Of a stretch of DNA of 7,604 bases, positions 6,703-7,604 are shown one piece after another. How positions within the stretch are numbered: position 1 is the first letter of the stretch; each line of letters opens with the position of its first letter. The stretch lies in contig CAJWGQ010000138.1 in assembly GCA_913041025.1 (NCBI GenBank), positions 1 to 7,604 on the forward strand. Direction: 5' to 3'. The stretch comes from an uncultured Gammaproteobacteria bacterium. Its GTDB lineage: Bacteria > Pseudomonadota > Gammaproteobacteria > Pseudomonadales > Azotimanducaceae_A. Below the pieces are notes generated by a model that made no database searches, was not told the origin of the DNA, and saw only the letters and a program-made list of their open reading frames with translations. Both the position numbers and the translations under genes were made by a program.

Positions 6703-6755
6703 TGGTGGGCCCACCTGGATTCGAACCAGGGATCGACGGATTATGAGTCCCTCGC
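6703..6755 (-). pseudogene. 3' fragment of a CAU-anticodon tRNA (Met or Ile2), likely att site
   Basis: Read on the minus strand, this stretch has the anticodon loop CTCATAA (6741-6747 complement), the 3' anticodon strand TCCGT and a 5-nt variable region. A perfect T-arm follows (CCTGG, TTCGAAT, CCAGG), then the acceptor 3' strand TGGGCCC, a discriminator A and an encoded CCA ending at 6703. The 5' acceptor strand, the D-arm and a matching 5' anticodon strand are not found upstream: the bases there pair poorly (one G-G mismatch) and then diverge into repeats. It is therefore the 3' part of a tRNA gene only. Such isolated 3' ends are typical of the distal attachment site left by integrases that target tRNA genes. 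Met versus Ile2 identity cannot be decided because both use CAU. Confidence 0.7.
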
Positions 6756-6761
6756 AGACAA

Positions 6762-6857
6762 TCAACCACAACTCACCACAACAGCCTGCGTCACTTGATG
6801 TAAGGTATCACCGCAGCTTTTCCATCGCCACTTGTTGTAACTAGTTGTGGTTAGTTG
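6762..6857. repeat. Short inverted and 10-bp-periodic repeats beside the tRNA fragment
   Basis: CCACAAC occurs at 6766-6772 and again at 6776-6782, exactly 10 bp apart. Its complement GTTGTGG is at 6844-6850, within a second 10-bp series: GTTGTAACTA (6834-6843), GTTGTGGTTA (6844-6853), GTTGCG (6854-6859). AACCACAACT (6764-6773) and AGTTGTGGTT (6843-6852) form a perfect 10-bp inverted repeat. Short repeats of this kind beside a tRNA att core resemble the arm sites bound by tyrosine integrases; that role is inference. Confidence 0.6.
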
Positions 6858-6984
6858 CGTCGCAGTGGTCCAAATTTGGTTCACAAGTACATATTGAGCT
6901 TGCAAGTTGAACGAAATAGGCAAACAACAGAAATAGCAATTCGAGGCCATGCTTTTTTAGTGCGCCAGCAATTCTTCTGCTGCG

Positions 6985-7604
6985 TTATTGCGATTTTTCG
7001 AAGTAGTCTAATAGCTTCGCCACACATTGCTCAATCGTCAGTATAGAGGTGGTCAAATGGACCTCCGGCTCTAATGGTGGCTCATACGAACTGAACAGGC
7101 CCGTGAAATTTGGGATCTCTCCGCTTCTAGCTTTTTTATAAAGCCCCTTTGAATCCCGTTGCTCAACAATATCTATCGGTGCGTCAATATAAACTTCCGA
7201 GAAGTCTCCTTCGTCAAAAAGGGCTCTCGCTGATTCCCTTTCGGGTTTGAAGGGAGATATGAAAGCAGTAATGACAATGAGTCCGGCATCAACCATCAAC
7301 TTAGCAACTTCGGCGACCCGTCTAATATTTTCAATTCTGTCTGCATCGGTGAACCCTAAATCTCCGTTGAGCCCGGTGCGAATATTATCGCCATCCAAAA
7401 CATAGGTATTCAGTCCCTTTTTATGCAGCGCCTTTTCAAATTCATTCGCTATCGTTGACTTTCCAGCCCCGCTTAACCCAGTAAGCCAAAACACTCGACC
7501 TTTTTGCCCGCTTAATGATTCTCTTGCAACTCTATTCACATCAAAGTGTTGCTGGCGGACATTGGACGCTCGGTGGAGGGAATGCTTAATCATGCCCGCG
7601 GCAA
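6985..7604 (-). CDS. cysC: APS kinase domain, probably C-terminal part of CysNC fusion (partial)
   Basis: Adenylylsulfate kinase makes PAPS from APS and ATP in the cytosol, the second step of sulfate activation. The domain is complete. It has the P-loop GLSGAGKS (residues 39-46 from the internal Met at 7593), LDGDNIRTGLNGDLGFTDAD (66-85), IRRVAEVAKLMVDAG, FISPF (111-115, Ser113 being the family's phosphorylated serine position), DSKGLYKKA and FTGLFSSYEPP. The stop is at 6985-6987. The frame stays open to the right edge, giving Ala-Ala-Gly before the Met. The run AAGMIKHSLHRASNV closely resembles the linker that joins CysN (sulfate adenylyltransferase large subunit) to CysC in bifunctional CysNC/NodQ proteins. 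I therefore read the gene as continuing past 7604. If it is stand-alone, it would start at ATG 7591-7593 with about 202 residues, but the GC-rich bases before that ATG show no ribosome site. It lies on the far side of the tRNA scar. Confidence 0.88.
   Translation of the reverse strand, partial: AAGMIKHSLHRASNVRQQHFDVNRVARESLSGQKGRVFWLTGLSGAGKSTIANEFEKALHKKGLNTYVLDGDNIRTGLNGDLGFTDADRIENIRRVAEVAKLMVDAGLIVITAFISPFKPERESARALFDEGDFSEVYIDAPIDIVEQRDSKGLYKKARSGEIPNFTGLFSSYEPPLEPEVHLTTSILTIEQCVAKLLDYFEKSQ

Larger units (their letters stand above)
6567..6984. other. Gene-free interval with repeats and tRNA scar
   Basis: These 418 bp lie between the terminator of the plus-strand group and the stop codon of the minus-strand APS kinase. 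I see no credible gene: the short open frames here lack ribosome sites and recognisable protein character. The interval holds a small hairpin (TTAGGAA 6568-6574 with TTCCTAA 6582-6588), a 57-bp inverted repeat, a tRNA 3' fragment and a cluster of CCACAAC/GTTGTGG repeats, described separately. From about 6870 to 6984 I see nothing definable, and no clear terminator for the minus-strand gene. Confidence 0.7.

Noticed and set aside
6762..6857. CRISPR-like array
   Set aside because: Repeat units are only 7-10 bp at a 10-bp period, and partly inverted, without spacers.
6762..7046. Two overlapping short open frames of about 62 codons in the gap
   Set aside because: They have no ribosome sites or protein-like composition, and they overlap the repeats, each other and the 3' end of the kinase gene.
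6703..7090. A full tRNA gene interrupted by an intron
   Set aside because: The anticodon loop is whole and no D-arm or 5' acceptor strand is found further up the minus strand. A GCTCTAA-like match near 7070 lies inside the APS kinase coding sequence.

Overview
The window looks like chromosomal DNA from a Gram-negative, probably marine gammaproteobacterium. It carries two TonB-dependent outer-membrane receptors, a Tat-exported PhoD phosphatase, a beta-propeller phytase remnant and a CysN-CysC type sulfate-activation gene, at roughly even base composition. The organism assignment is inference from gene style only.

Layout, left to right. Positions 1-470 hold the 3' end of a TonB-dependent receptor gene, closed by a strong hairpin terminator (514-552). 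Next is a Pho-box-like direct repeat (563-580) and a complete Tat-dependent PhoD-type alkaline phosphatase (636-2321). About 30 bp after its stop comes an ORF that is clearly the C-terminal half of a beta-propeller phytase (2354-2965), with no room for the N-terminal half, so it is a 5'-truncated remnant. A second Pho-box-like repeat (3014-3031) precedes a complete 840-aa TonB-dependent receptor of the Xanthomonas/Caulobacter type (3098-5620). Two small genes of unknown function follow: a secreted 127-aa protein (5688-6071) and a cytoplasmic 127-aa protein with a GTG start (6099-6482). A strong intrinsic terminator (6537-6566) closes this group.

Positions 6567-6984 contain no gene. They hold a 57-bp imperfect inverted repeat, the isolated 3' part of a CAU-anticodon tRNA on the minus strand (6703-6755), and 10-bp-periodic CCACAAC/GTTGTGG repeats next to it. 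Together these look like the attachment-site scar of an integrative element whose body would lie to the right. From 6985 to the right edge, on the minus strand, is an APS kinase. Its open reading frame runs off the window and its linker resembles the CysN-CysC junction, so it is best read as the C-terminal domain of a bifunctional CysNC.

Taken together, positions 1-6566 read as a phosphate-scavenging locus: a receptor to bring an organophosphate through the outer membrane, a periplasmic phosphodiesterase/phosphomonoesterase to release phosphate, a decayed phytase, and candidate PhoB sites before both main transcription units. The substrate of the receptors and the roles of the two small genes are not known from the sequence.
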